Positions 52,995 through 61,815 of a stretch of DNA of 64,000 nt are shown piece after piece. Position 1 is the stretch's first letter, and each line of letters opens with the position of its first letter. Made by a program: the position numbers and the translations under genes. This DNA comes from Terrimesophilobacter sp036833635 (GTDB lineage: Bacteria; Actinomycetota; Actinomycetes; Actinomycetales; Microbacteriaceae), in assembly GCA_036833635.1 (NCBI GenBank), contig DAITPJ010000002.1, positions 1 to 64,000 of the forward strand. The letters are read 5' to 3'. The notes under the pieces were generated by a model that was not told the DNA's origin, made no database searches, and saw nothing but the letters and a program-made list of their open reading frames with translations.

Positions 52995-54421
52995 AGGGAA
53001 CGACCGGCGATGATGGCCCGGTAGTCGAGGGCGCTCCGCTTGGGCGTTCGCTCCTGCGTCTCGTAGTCCACCCGCACGAGTCCGAAGCGCTTCTCATAGC
53101 CCCATGCCCACTCGAAGTTGTCGAGGAGGGACCAGTAGAAGTAGCCGTCGACCGGGACTCCTCCCTCGATCGCATCCAGGATCGCGTGAAGGTGGGAGCG
53201 CACGAACGCGACGCGCTCGATGTCGTCTACCGAGCCATCCGGCGTCACCGCGTCGTCGTAGGCCGCACCGTTCTCGGTCACCGCGATCGAGACGCCCGCC
53301 GGTCCCGTGTACTCCTTGTGGATCCGGTACAGGAGCCGGGTGAGCCCCTCGGGCTGAACGTCCCACCCCATCGCGGTGACCGGAAGGCCACGCGGATGCC
53401 AGTGCACCGACTCGGCCGCGGGGAACGGGGAGCGCTTGGGTCGCTCGGATGGCGCGGCGGTCGTCGTCTCGTTGGCCGACGGATGCGCGCTCACGTAGTC
53501 CCCGTGGTAGTAATTGATGCCGAGCGCGTCGACCGGGGTCGAGATGATATCGAGGTCGCCTGGTCGAATCGCTTCCTCGAGGCCGAGACCCTCCAGGTCG
53601 CGCAGAACATCGTCGGGGTATGTGCCGCGGAAGATCGGGTCGAGGAAGAACCGGTTGAACTGACCGTCGATGCGCCGGGCGGCGTCGACGTCACCTGCAT
53701 CGTGAGGGTCGACCGGGTCGGCGACGGTGAGGTTGAGCGTGATGCCCAACTGGAGCGAATCGTCGCGGGAGCGGAGCCCCTGGGTCGCGAGGCCATGCGC
53801 GAGCAGGAGGTGGTGGCCAGCTGCGAGGCCGGCCCGGACATCCTGCCGCCCTGGCGCGTGCTCGCCGCCAATGTAGCTCAGGAAGGACGCGCACCACGGC
53901 TCGTTGAGCGAGGTCCAGGCGCGCACCCGGTCGCCGAGCACGTCGTGCACCGAGCCCGCGTAGTCGGCGAATCGGAAGGCGGTGTCCCGGTTGGCCCATC
54001 CTCCCGATTCCTCGAGCGCCTGTGGAAGGTCCCAGTGGTACAGCGTGAGCCAGGGCTTGATGTCGTGATCGAGAAGCTCGTCGACGAGCCGCGAGTAGAA
54101 ATCGAGGCCCTTCGCGTTGGCGGGTCCGCCATCCGGACGCACCCGCGCCCACGAGGTCGAGAAGCGGTAGGTCTGCACCCCGAGCTCGGCCATGAGAGCG
54201 ACATCCGCGGCGTAGCGGTGGTAGTGGTCGCACGCGACGTCGCCGTTGTCGCCGTTCACGACGGCGCCAGGGACGCGGCAGAACGCGTCCCAGATGGAGT
54301 CGGTCCTGCCGTCCTCGTGGGCAGCCCCCTCGATCTGGTAGGCCGCCGTCGCGACACCGAAGAGGAACGACTCCGGGAATGCCCGCACCCCCGAACTCGA
54401 CGCCCTCGGCTCGCTCGTCAT
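52991..54421 (-). CDS. bglC: Beta-glucosidase, GH1
   Basis: Cytoplasmic retaining beta-glucosidase that splits imported cello-oligosaccharides. The 476-residue GH1 barrel starts FPESFLFGVATAAYQIEGA; the acid/base is Glu174 in TSLNEPW and the nucleophile Glu383 in VTENGA, with YFYWSLLDNFEWAWGYEKRFGLV (outline) near the end. No signal peptide. ATG 54421 is used; the frame stays open upstream across cebG but that part is a shadow. It lies 8 bases after cebG. Confidence 0.95.
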   Translation of the reverse strand: MTSEPRASSSGVRAFPESFLFGVATAAYQIEGAAHEDGRTDSIWDAFCRVPGAVVNGDNGDVACDHYHRYAADVALMAELGVQTYRFSTSWARVRPDGGPANAKGLDFYSRLVDELLDHDIKPWLTLYHWDLPQALEESGGWANRDTAFRFADYAGSVHDVLGDRVRAWTSLNEPWCASFLSYIGGEHAPGRQDVRAGLAAGHHLLLAHGLATQGLRSRDDSLQLGITLNLTVADPVDPHDAGDVDAARRIDGQFNRFFLDPIFRGTYPDDVLRDLEGLGLEEAIRPGDLDIISTPVDALGINYYHGDYVSAHPSANETTTAAPSERPKRSPFPAAESVHWHPRGLPVTAMGWDVQPEGLTRLLYRIHKEYTGPAGVSIAVTENGAAYDDAVTPDGSVDDIERVAFVRSHLHAILDAIEGGVPVDGYFYWSLLDNFEWAWGYEKRFGLVRVDYETQERTPKRSALDYRAIIAGRSL

Positions 54422-54429
54422 GACCTCGG

Positions 54430-55293
54430 TCACCCTTTCACTGCTCCCTGCATAATGCCCGCGATGATCTGTTTGCCCGCCGCAACGAAGAGTATCAAGA
54501 GCGGGATCGTGGCCAGGACCGCACCAGCCAGAACCACGGTGTAGTCGACGTAACGAGCAGACTGCAACTGGCTGAGCGCGACCTGGAGAGTGGGGTTCTG
54601 GGGGACGACGAGAAGCGGCCAGAGATAGTCGGTCCATGCCGTCATGAACGTGAACAGGCCGAGGATCGCCATCGCGGGGCGCGCAGCAGGCACGGCGACG
54701 TGCCAGAAGGTGCCGATCATGGTCGCCCCATCCACCCTGGCAGCCTCGATGAGTTCGTCGGGAATGACGTCGACGAGATACTGCCTCATGAAGAAGACGC
54801 CGAACGCGGTCACGAGGGTGGGAACGATGACGGCGCCGAGGGTTCCGGTCCATCCGAACTCCTTCATGAGGATGAAGAGCGGGATGATGCCGAGCTGGGT
54901 CGGGACGGCGAGGGTCGCGATCACGAAGACCATGAGGCCGTCGCGCCCCCGGAACCGGAGCTTGGCGAACGCGTACCCGGCGAGCGTGGAGAAGGTCACG
55001 ACCGAGACGGTGATGACCGAGGAGACGATCACACTGTTGCCGAGCGCGAGCCAGAACGGGACGGTGTCGAGCACTTCGCCGACGTTGATCCAGAAACGCC
55101 CGCCGGGCAGCAGGGGCGGCCACGTGCTCGTGAGGGCCGTTGTCGAACTGCTTCCGACGACGAAGGACCACCACAGCGGGTAGGCGCCGGCGAGGAAGAA
55201 CGCCGTGAGAAGGCCGTAGGTCAGAAATCCAGGTCGATCGGCGAAACGGCCGCGCGCGCGGCGGGTTCCCGACCGGGAGAGCGAGGACGTCAT
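54430..55293 (-). CDS. cebG: Cello-oligosaccharide ABC permease CebG
   Basis: A 287-residue, six-TM permease of the MalG type with EAA loop IPDELIEAARVDGATMIGTFWHV. It overlaps cebF by 4 bases. No ATPase gene is present; a shared MsiK-type ATPase elsewhere is expected. Confidence 0.93.
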   Translation of the reverse strand: MTSSLSRSGTRRARGRFADRPGFLTYGLLTAFFLAGAYPLWWSFVVGSSSTTALTSTWPPLLPGGRFWINVGEVLDTVPFWLALGNSVIVSSVITVSVVTFSTLAGYAFAKLRFRGRDGLMVFVIATLAVPTQLGIIPLFILMKEFGWTGTLGAVIVPTLVTAFGVFFMRQYLVDVIPDELIEAARVDGATMIGTFWHVAVPAARPAMAILGLFTFMTAWTDYLWPLLVVPQNPTLQVALSQLQSARYVDYTVVLAGAVLATIPLLILFVAAGKQIIAGIMQGAVKG

Positions 55294-56342
55294 CGCGGGC
55301 CTCCCTCATGACGATCGTCGCCCGTCGCCGACGCGCCATTCGCGGCAAGTGCCTCGAGGCTCCGACGCGTTCGCCGTCGGGCGCGACTCGTCTCCGCGGA
55401 GGCGATCCTGCGCGACACGAGGAAGTTCAGGATGCCGATGAGCACGATGAGCAGGAACAGGAGCCAGGCGATGGCGGAGGCCTTGCCGAAGTTTCCGCGG
55501 TTGAAGGCCATGTCCCACAGGTAGAGCACGGTGGTCTGGTACTGGCGGAAGACGCCGCCGGGGATCGAGCTCGAGGCGTCGAAGAGCTTGGGCTCTGTGA
55601 AGATCTGAAGCCCGCCGATCGTCGCGGTGATGATGACGAAGATGAAGGTCGGCCGGATGCTCGGGATCGTGATCGAGAAGAATCGCCTCATTGCGCCCGC
55701 GCCGTCGAGGCTCGCCGACTCGTAGATGTCGCGCGGTACAGCCTGCATCGCGGCGAGCAGTATGAGCGCGTTGTAGCCCGTCCAGCGCCAGTTGACCATC
55801 ATGGCGATCGCGAGGTGGCCTGGAAGGGTTTCGGTCTTCCAGAGGACGGGATCGAGGCCGACTCCCTGGAGCATGTTGTTGATGAGGCCGTACTTCTCCC
55901 CAAAGGCGTTGCTGAAGATCAGGGCGACGGCCACCGGCGTGACGACGTAGGGCAGCAGGATGCTCATCCTCCAGAACGTCTTCGCGCGAAGGTTCTGGTC
56001 GAGTACAGCGGCGATGATGAGCGCGACGATGAGCTGCGGGATGGCGGACAGCAGGAAGATGCTGAAGGTGTTGACGATGGAGTTCCAGAAGAGCGGGTCG
56101 GCCAGCTCCGCGCCGAAATTGTCGAACCCGATCCAGGCTCCCTGCCCCTGAAGCAGGTCCCAGTCATTGAGAGAGACGACGAACGTGTACGCAAGCGGGA
56201 AGAGGCCGACGAGTCCGAAGAGGATGAAGAACGGCGCGACGTAGAAGTACGGCGAGTACCGCACGTCCCATCGGGCGAGACGATGGCGGAGTGCCGGCCG
56301 TTCGAGGGCGACGGCGCTGCCGCGCGGGCGTGGCGAAGACAT
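55290..56342 (-). CDS. cebF: Cello-oligosaccharide ABC permease CebF
   Basis: A 350-residue MalF-type permease with six TM helices (YVAPFFILFGLVGLFPLAYTFVV as TM1) and EAA loop VPRDIYESASLDGAGAMRRFFSI. Long charged C-terminal tail (RRIASAETSRARRRTRRS). Separated from cebE by 66 bases that hold a strong stem-loop. Confidence 0.93.
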   Translation of the reverse strand: MSSPRPRGSAVALERPALRHRLARWDVRYSPYFYVAPFFILFGLVGLFPLAYTFVVSLNDWDLLQGQGAWIGFDNFGAELADPLFWNSIVNTFSIFLLSAIPQLIVALIIAAVLDQNLRAKTFWRMSILLPYVVTPVAVALIFSNAFGEKYGLINNMLQGVGLDPVLWKTETLPGHLAIAMMVNWRWTGYNALILLAAMQAVPRDIYESASLDGAGAMRRFFSITIPSIRPTFIFVIITATIGGLQIFTEPKLFDASSSIPGGVFRQYQTTVLYLWDMAFNRGNFGKASAIAWLLFLLIVLIGILNFLVSRRIASAETSRARRRTRRSLEALAANGASATGDDRHEGGPR

Positions 56343-56362
56343 GGCCCCTCCTGGCGGGGGAA

Positions 56363-56394
56363 GGGCCCTCCGGAGTTCGACCTCCGGAGGGCCC
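56363..56394 (-). other. Intercistronic stem-loop between cebE and cebF
   Basis: GGGCCCTCCGGAG (56363-56375) and CTCCGGAGGGCCC (56382-56394) pair perfectly around TTCGAC. It lies just past the cebE stop. As no T-run follows, it more likely stabilises cebE mRNA or partly attenuates read-through than terminates fully. Confidence 0.82.
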
Positions 56395-56408
56395 AGTCGG
56401 AATGCGGA

Positions 56409-57728
56409 CTACTTGTTGACGACGAGCTGGTCGAGCAGGGCGATCGCGTCGTCCCAAGCCTTGTCGCCTGATGCACTGCCGGAGTCGATCAGCTTGATCG
56501 ACGGGCCGAACACCTGCTCCTGGATGATCGAGTCATCCGGGCCCTTGAACTGCGCGACGACGCCCTCGGCGCGGGCGCCGAGAATCTGGCCGATCGGAGC
56601 GTCGTTGAAGAACTTCGTCAGGTCGCTCTCTCCGGTCACGCCGCTGTCGGCCTGCGCCGCGATGACGCTCGGGAACGCGCCGGCCGCCTGGAACGCCGCG
56701 ACCTCCTGCGAGACATCCGTGAGCCACGCGGCCAGCTCGGCCGCCGCCTTCTGGTGCTTCGAGGTCTTCGGAACCGTCAGGAACGAGCCGCCCCAGTTGG
56801 CGGCGCCACCCGGGAAGACGTCAGCGAAGTCCCATCCGGAACTCGAGTCGCCGCCCGCGGCCTCGACCTGCCCCTTGACGACACCCAGCATCCAGCCGGG
56901 GCAGACGAAGGTAGCGAACGAGCCGTCGATGAAGGCCTTGCCTCCACCCCAGTCCCACTGCGACTGGTTCGACGAGAGACCGGATGCCGCGCCGTCGGCG
57001 AGCTGGTCCCAGAGGCCCTTGAGTGTCGCATTGTTCTCGACATTCAGTTCGCCGGACTTGGTGTAGTAGCCCTCGGCCTGCTGGTTGACCATGGCGTTCC
57101 AGACGAATCCGCTCTGGTCGTACCATGGCTTTCCGGTCGCCGCGTGGTACTGCTTTCCGACCTCGAAGAACTTCTCCCATGTCGCGTTGGCGCCGCCGAG
57201 CAGTTCGGCGACCCCCTCGCGATCACCAGGGAGGCCCGCCGCCTCGAAGAGAGCGCCGTTGTAGCAGAGCCCCTCCGGGCCGATGTCGGTTCCATAGCCG
57301 ATGATCCTGCCGTCGGAGTCAGTCGCCTGTCCCACCTTCCACGGGACCCAGCGGTCCTTGATGTCGTCCGCACCGAAGTCGCGCAGGTCGACGAAGGAGT
57401 CGGAGACTCCCAGGACCAGCCCGAGCCAGCCTTCTTCGACGGCCTGGATGTCGGGAAGGCCGCTTCCGGCCGCCTGCTTTGTCTTCCAGTCGGTGAGGGC
57501 GTTGCCACCGGTGTCGATGTTGGTGGCCTCGATCGTGATGTTCGGGTGGTCATCCTCATATTGGGCGTAGAGGTCGGCGAGACCCATCGTGCCGAATGTG
57601 GTGATGGTCAGCGTGATGGGTCCATCGTCGTCCGCCTGCGGCGTCGATGAACATCCTGCCGCGACCAGGGTGAACGCCACTGCTGCAGAGATCGCAGCCG
57701 TGACGGTGGTGCGTCGTGAAAATTTCAC
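56409..57728 (-). CDS. cebE: Cello-oligosaccharide-binding lipoprotein CebE
   Basis: A 439-residue family 1 solute-binding protein with signal peptide and lipobox LVAAGC (Cys26). Blocks: ITLTITTFGTMGLADLY, SGLPDIQAVEEGWLG, WDWGGGKAFIDGSFATFVCPGWMLG and aromatic residues suited to sugar stacking. GTG 57728 follows AAAGGAG by six bases, fixing the start. First gene of cebEFG-bglC-cebR. Confidence 0.94.
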   Translation of the reverse strand: MKFSRRTTVTAAISAAVAFTLVAAGCSSTPQADDDGPITLTITTFGTMGLADLYAQYEDDHPNITIEATNIDTGGNALTDWKTKQAAGSGLPDIQAVEEGWLGLVLGVSDSFVDLRDFGADDIKDRWVPWKVGQATDSDGRIIGYGTDIGPEGLCYNGALFEAAGLPGDREGVAELLGGANATWEKFFEVGKQYHAATGKPWYDQSGFVWNAMVNQQAEGYYTKSGELNVENNATLKGLWDQLADGAASGLSSNQSQWDWGGGKAFIDGSFATFVCPGWMLGVVKGQVEAAGGDSSSGWDFADVFPGGAANWGGSFLTVPKTSKHQKAAAELAAWLTDVSQEVAAFQAAGAFPSVIAAQADSGVTGESDLTKFFNDAPIGQILGARAEGVVAQFKGPDDSIIQEQVFGPSIKLIDSGSASGDKAWDDAIALLDQLVVNK

Positions 57729-57767
57729 GGTCACTCCTTTGTGTGCGTGGATAGGGTGGCGATCTCG

Positions 57768-57781
57768 TGGGAGCGCTCCCA
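57768..57781. promoter_or_regulatory. CebR/CelR operator 1
   Basis: TGGGAGCGCTCCCA is a perfect 14-base palindrome, identical to the site known for Thermobifida CelR and Streptomyces CebR. It lies in the leader of cebE. Confidence 0.95.
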
Positions 57782-57791
57782 TTTCACGTCG

Positions 57792-57805
57792 TGGGAGCGC
57801 TCTCA
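57792..57805. promoter_or_regulatory. CebR/CelR operator 2
   Basis: TGGGAGCGCTCTCA matches the CelR/CebR palindrome at 13 of 14 positions. It lies 24 bases from operator 1 and just after the predicted transcription start, well placed to block initiation. Confidence 0.92.
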
Positions 57806-57818
57806 CGTAATCGCGCCA

Positions 57819-57848
57819 ACCATATTCAGGGCAGATGCATCCTGTCAA
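57819..57848 (-). promoter_or_regulatory. cebE operon promoter
   Basis: On the minus strand TTGACA (57848-57843) and TATGGT (57824-57819) are spaced by 18 bases. Both CebR operators lie downstream, so repression acts at initiation or as a roadblock. The same -10 sequence is used at 30739-30744. Confidence 0.75.
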
Positions 57849-57924
57849 TGGAAACTTTTGGATTCGTGCCGAACGTCCGCCGGGCGAAGGGAACCCGGGG
57901 GAGCGAAAGCATAGGATCGGGACC

Positions 57925-58695
57925 ATGACTTTTGCGCCCCGACGCCGGGTTCTCGCCGGGCTGGCCGTGGCCTCCGTCGCTCTGACGCTCGTCGCCTGTG
58001 CGCCGGAGCGCGCTCCGGTGGAGAGCCCATCCCCCACCACTGCAGCGCCACTTCCCTCTCCAGAAGCGAAGACCAAGTCGTTCTTCGATCGAAGCGCCCA
58101 CTCGGTCGACGACCCCTTGAGCATCTGGGTCGTCAACGACAAGCTCCGACCGCTCAACCCCATCGACTACGTGCCTCCGGACCTCGTGACTCCCGCGGTG
58201 CCCTACATCTCGAGCCCGCTCATGCGGGCCGAGGCCGCCACGGCCCTCCAGGCGATGGTCGCCGCCGCTGCCTCGGAGGGGGTCGGCGCCATCCAGATCC
58301 AGAACGCGTATCGTTCCTACGCCGTGCAGAAGAGCGTGCACGAACGGCTCGTCGCGCAGCTCGGCCGCGAGAAGGCCCAGGCCCAGAGCGCCCGGCCCGG
58401 TTACAGCGAGCACCAGACGGGCCTCACGGCGGATCTCGTGGGCAGCCCTGCGGTGTGCTCGATCCAGGTTTGCTTCGGAACGACCCCGCAGGGGGCCTGG
58501 CTCGCCGACAACGCGTGGCGCTTCGGCTTCGTCATCCGGTACCCGGAAGGAAAAACTGACGTGACCGGTTATATCTACGAGCCATGGCACGTTCGTTACG
58601 TTGGCGTCGCGCTCTCGACGGAGATGCACACCACCGGCATCCTCACGCTCGAGGAGTTCTTCGGGCTTCCGCCGGCCCCCGACTACGCCGATTGA
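57925..58695 (+). CDS. D-alanyl-D-alanine carboxypeptidase, VanY family lipoprotein
   Basis: Zinc peptidase trimming peptidoglycan side chains outside the membrane. The 256-residue protein has a signal with lipobox TLVAC (Cys25), then IQIQNAYRSYAVQ, the metal motif SEHQTGLTADLV and EPWHVRYVG. ATG 57925 lies seven bases after TAGGAT; an in-frame ATG at 57835 sits inside the divergent cebE promoter. Convergent with pgm. Confidence 0.92.
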   Translation: MTFAPRRRVLAGLAVASVALTLVACAPERAPVESPSPTTAAPLPSPEAKTKSFFDRSAHSVDDPLSIWVVNDKLRPLNPIDYVPPDLVTPAVPYISSPLMRAEAATALQAMVAAAASEGVGAIQIQNAYRSYAVQKSVHERLVAQLGREKAQAQSARPGYSEHQTGLTADLVGSPAVCSIQVCFGTTPQGAWLADNAWRFGFVIRYPEGKTDVTGYIYEPWHVRYVGVALSTEMHTTGILTLEEFFGLPPAPDYAD

Positions 58696-58714
58696 CCGCT
58701 GCGCCGACTGACCG

Positions 58715-60394
58715 TTAGCGCGCTGAGAGCGCGGCGTCGACGATCGTCTTCGCCTCGGCCTGCACGCGCGCGAGGTGCGCCGGTCCGAGGAATGACTCCG
58801 CGTAGATCTTGTAGACGTCCTCCGTGCCGCTGGGCCGTGCGGCGAACCATGCGTTCTCGGCGACGACCTTGACACCGCCGATTCCGGCTCCGTTGCCTGG
58901 CGCCTCGCTGAGCTTCGCCGTGATGGGCTCCCCCGCGAGCTCCGTCGCAGTGATTCCGGATGCCGTGAGCCGGCCGAGCGCGGCCTTCTGCTGCGGCGTC
59001 GCGACGGCATCCGTGCGCTCGTAGGCCGGCTCCCCGAACTCCTCGACGAGCTCGGCGTACAACTCGGAGGGCGACTTTCCGGTCACCGCACGGATCTCGC
59101 TCGCGAGCAGGGCGAGCAGGATGCCGTCCTTGTCCGTCGTCCAGGTCGACCCGTCCATCCGGAGAAAGCTCGCGCCGGCGCTCTCCTCGCCTCCGAACGC
59201 GACCGACCCGTCGACGAGTCCGGGCACGAACCACTTGAATCCCACGGGCACCTCCCAGAGCCGCCGCCCGAGCGAGGCGGCGACGCGGTCGATCATCGAG
59301 CTCGAGACGAGAGTCTTCCCGACCGCCGCGTCGGCCCGCCAGCCGGGGCGATGCGTGTAGAGGTACCTGATCGCGACGGCGAGGTAGTGGTTGGGGTTCA
59401 TGAGCCCGCCGTCCGGGGTGACCACCCCGTGCCGGTCGGCATCCGCATCGTTGCCGGTCAGGATGTCGAAATCTGCGCGGTGCGCGAGGACGGAGGCCAT
59501 GGCCGAGGGGGAGGACGGGTCCATGCGGATCTTCCCGTCCCAGTCGAGCGTCATGAACGACCACTGCGGGTCGACCGTCGGATTCACGACGGTGATCGGC
59601 AGCTGGTGCCGCGCGGCGATCGCGGCCCAGTAGTTGACGCTCGCGCCGCCGAGCGGGTCTGCTCCGATGCGCAGGCCCGAGGAGCGGATCGCGTCAATGT
59701 CGATGATGCTCGCGAGGTCGTCGACATAGGTGCCGCGGAAGTCGTACGTCGCGACGGCGGAGGGCTCGGCACGAAGCACATCACGATTGCCATCTGCGAG
59801 AAGCGCGTTCGCCCGCTTCGCTATCCATCCGGTAGCGTCGCTGTCGGCCGGACCGCCGTGCGGCGGGTTGTACTTGAAGCCGCCGTCCCGCGGCGGGTTG
59901 TGGCTCGGGGTGATGACGATGCCGTCACTTCGGCGGCCTTCGGTCGAGTTCCCCTTCCCCTCTCCGGTCGAGCCCCCTTCTCCGGTCGAGCTTGTCGAGA
60001 CCCGACGATTATGCGCCACGATCGCGTGCGACAGCGCCGGGGTCGGCACCCAGTCCCCGAACTCGTCGACGAGCACGTCCACGCGATTCCCGACGAGCAC
60101 CTCGAGCGCTGTCGTCTGCGCGGGGGCGCTGAGCGCGTGCGTGTCCGACCCGATAAAGAGCGGACCGTCGATGCCCTGACCCGCGCGATACTCCACGATC
60201 GCCTGCGTGATGGCCGCGATGTGGGCGTCGTTGAACGCCGTGTCGAGGGAGGAACCCCTGTGCCCGCTCGTGCCGAACGCGACGCGTTGCGACGCGATAG
60301 AGACATCCGGCATGCGGTGGTGGTAGGCGTCGAGAAGTTCGGCGACGTCGATGAGATCGGATGCCCTGGCCGGCATTCCCGCGCGATCGTCCAT
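58715..60394 (-). CDS. pgm: Phosphoglucomutase (alpha-D-glucose phosphate-specific)
   Basis: Interconverts glucose 1- and 6-phosphate. The 559-residue protein has the sugar-ring start VAFGTSGHRGSSLD, catalytic Ser164 in TPSHNPP, metal loop TGNDADADRHG, GFKWFVPGLVDG, GGEESAGASF and phosphate loop AARPSGTEDVYKIYAESF. Between AHNR and DGIVITPSHNPP it carries about 27 extra Ser/Thr/Gly/Glu residues (131-157) made by tandem copies of a short repeat, close to the active serine. ATG 60394 matches the family; an ATG at 60412 is possible. Confidence 0.94.
   Translation of the reverse strand: MDDRAGMPARASDLIDVAELLDAYHHRMPDVSIASQRVAFGTSGHRGSSLDTAFNDAHIAAITQAIVEYRAGQGIDGPLFIGSDTHALSAPAQTTALEVLVGNRVDVLVDEFGDWVPTPALSHAIVAHNRRVSTSSTGEGGSTGEGKGNSTEGRRSDGIVITPSHNPPRDGGFKYNPPHGGPADSDATGWIAKRANALLADGNRDVLRAEPSAVATYDFRGTYVDDLASIIDIDAIRSSGLRIGADPLGGASVNYWAAIAARHQLPITVVNPTVDPQWSFMTLDWDGKIRMDPSSPSAMASVLAHRADFDILTGNDADADRHGVVTPDGGLMNPNHYLAVAIRYLYTHRPGWRADAAVGKTLVSSSMIDRVAASLGRRLWEVPVGFKWFVPGLVDGSVAFGGEESAGASFLRMDGSTWTTDKDGILLALLASEIRAVTGKSPSELYAELVEEFGEPAYERTDAVATPQQKAALGRLTASGITATELAGEPITAKLSEAPGNGAGIGGVKVVAENAWFAARPSGTEDVYKIYAESFLGPAHLARVQAEAKTIVDAALSAR
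59939..60004. repeat. Tandem CGGTCGAG repeats and dispersed repeat inside pgm
   Basis: CGGTCGAG occurs at 59941, 59965 and 59983 in C/T-rich surroundings, and the last copy continues as CTTGTCGAGACCCG. The reverse complement, GGTCTCGACAAGCTCGACCG, is the dispersed repeat type seen also at 83-104. The block stays in frame with pgm. Confidence 0.68.
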
Positions 60395-60428
60395 CTGCCC
60401 ACTCTTGCGCATCAATAGACTCACTTCC

Positions 60429-61397
60429 ATGCCGGACGCGAATCCTCACGAGACCTTCAGCTACCTTGGACCCGCCGGCACGTTCACCGAGGCCGCGCTC
60501 GCGCAGGTTCCGGATGCCGTCGGCAAGCCGTGGCGCGCGGTCAACAACGTCGGCGAGGCTCTCGAGGACGTCGTGGCCGGCCGGAGCGTTGCGGCGATGA
60601 TCGCGATCGAGAACTCGGTCGAGGGCGGTGTGAGCGCGACGCAGGACGCCCTCGCGAGCATCCCCGGCTTGCGGATCATCGGTGAATACCTCGTTCCGGT
60701 GAACTTCGTCCTCGTCGCGCGCCCAGGCATGACGCTTGCGGAGGTCACGGTCGTGAACGCCCATCCGGTCGCGTATGCGCAGTGTCACCGCTGGCTCGAG
60801 CGCAACCTGCCGAGCCACGGGCACATCCCGGCGAGCTCGAACGTCGCCGCCGCTGCGAGCCTGCTTGAGGTCCCTGCGGGGGATGCCGCGGGCGGTGCCG
60901 ATGCCGCGATCGCGCCCCCGGGGATCACCGCGCACCACGACCTCGATGTGCTTGCGACCGACATCGGCGACAACCCCAACGCCGTCACGCGGTTCGTGCT
61001 CGTGAGCCGCACGGTGCCGACGCCCGCGGCGACCGGAGCCGACAAGACGAGCATCATCGCCGAGCTGCCCTCCGACGAGCCCGGCGCGCTGCTCGAGATG
61101 CTCGAGCAGTTCGCGACGCGGGGCGTCAACCTGAGCCTCATCGAGTCGCGTCCGATCGGCGACACCCTCGGCCGCTACCGTTTCGTCATCGACCTCGACG
61201 GGCACATCCTGGACGAGCGGGTCGCGGATGCCCTGCTCGGCCTCAAGAGGTTCAGCCCGAAGGTCATCTTCCTCGGCTCATACCCGCGCGCCGACAACGT
61301 GCGCACCGAGGTGACGCAGCGCTACGGCAATGACGTCTTCGTGGAGGCGCGCGACTGGCTTCGCGGGCTCATCGCCGGCGAGCCGGACCATGGCTGA
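60429..61397 (+). CDS. pheA: Prephenate dehydratase
   Basis: Converts prephenate to phenylpyruvate for phenylalanine. The 322-residue protein has SYLGPAGTFTEAAL, IAIENSVEGGVSATQDAL, the catalytic TRF in NAVTRFVLVS, and a C-terminal ACT domain (PGALLEMLEQFATRGVNLSLIESRPI) for Phe feedback. ATG 60429 has TAGACT seven bases upstream. It is divergent from pgm with only 34 bp between the starts. Confidence 0.96.
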   Translation: MPDANPHETFSYLGPAGTFTEAALAQVPDAVGKPWRAVNNVGEALEDVVAGRSVAAMIAIENSVEGGVSATQDALASIPGLRIIGEYLVPVNFVLVARPGMTLAEVTVVNAHPVAYAQCHRWLERNLPSHGHIPASSNVAAAASLLEVPAGDAAGGADAAIAPPGITAHHDLDVLATDIGDNPNAVTRFVLVSRTVPTPAATGADKTSIIAELPSDEPGALLEMLEQFATRGVNLSLIESRPIGDTLGRYRFVIDLDGHILDERVADALLGLKRFSPKVIFLGSYPRADNVRTEVTQRYGNDVFVEARDWLRGLIAGEPDHG

Positions 61398-61815
61398 GGA
61401 CTTCGACCCGCGCTTCGACCCGGCGTTCCAGCCGGGCTACGATCCGAGCAAGGACACGGCGAGGGCGGCGCGCTCGCCGCAGGAGTCCGTTGCGCTCCCG
61501 GAGCCCTCGGCGGCAGCATCCCGCGCCGGGGCGGAGACGATGGCATCCGGCCCGGATGAGGAGGAGTTTCTCGTCGAGCCGAATCCGTTCGAGCGCATCC
61601 TCTGGATCGTCGCTGCGGCTCTCGTGATCGGCGGCATCGCCGTCACGTTCTGGTCGAACAGCGTCAGCTACTACACCGAGGGAGCCGAGTACACTTGGCA
61701 GCAGGTGCTCCAGCAGTCGGCCTGGTCGCTCTCGACGCCCATGATCACGATCGGACTCGCCACCGCGGTAGCACTCCTGTTCCGCCGTGCCGCCCAGTGG
61801 AGGCCGGGGGAATGA
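61390..61815 (+). CDS. Small membrane protein, two TM helices
   Basis: A 141-residue protein of unknown function. The N-terminal 75 residues are hydrophilic (FDPRFDPAFQPGYDPSKD); two TM helices follow (ILWIVAAALVIGGIAVTFW and MITIGLATAVALLF). It overlaps pheA by 8 bases and the next gene by 4, so it belongs to the pheA transcript. A similar gene commonly follows pheA in relatives, to my recollection. Confidence 0.8.
   Translation: MAEDFDPRFDPAFQPGYDPSKDTARAARSPQESVALPEPSAAASRAGAETMASGPDEEEFLVEPNPFERILWIVAAALVIGGIAVTFWSNSVSYYTEGAEYTWQQVLQQSAWSLSTPMITIGLATAVALLFRRAAQWRPGE

Noticed and set aside
54422..55348. Upstream extension of the beta-glucosidase frame
   Set aside because: It shadows cebG. 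GH1 similarity begins only after ATG 54421.
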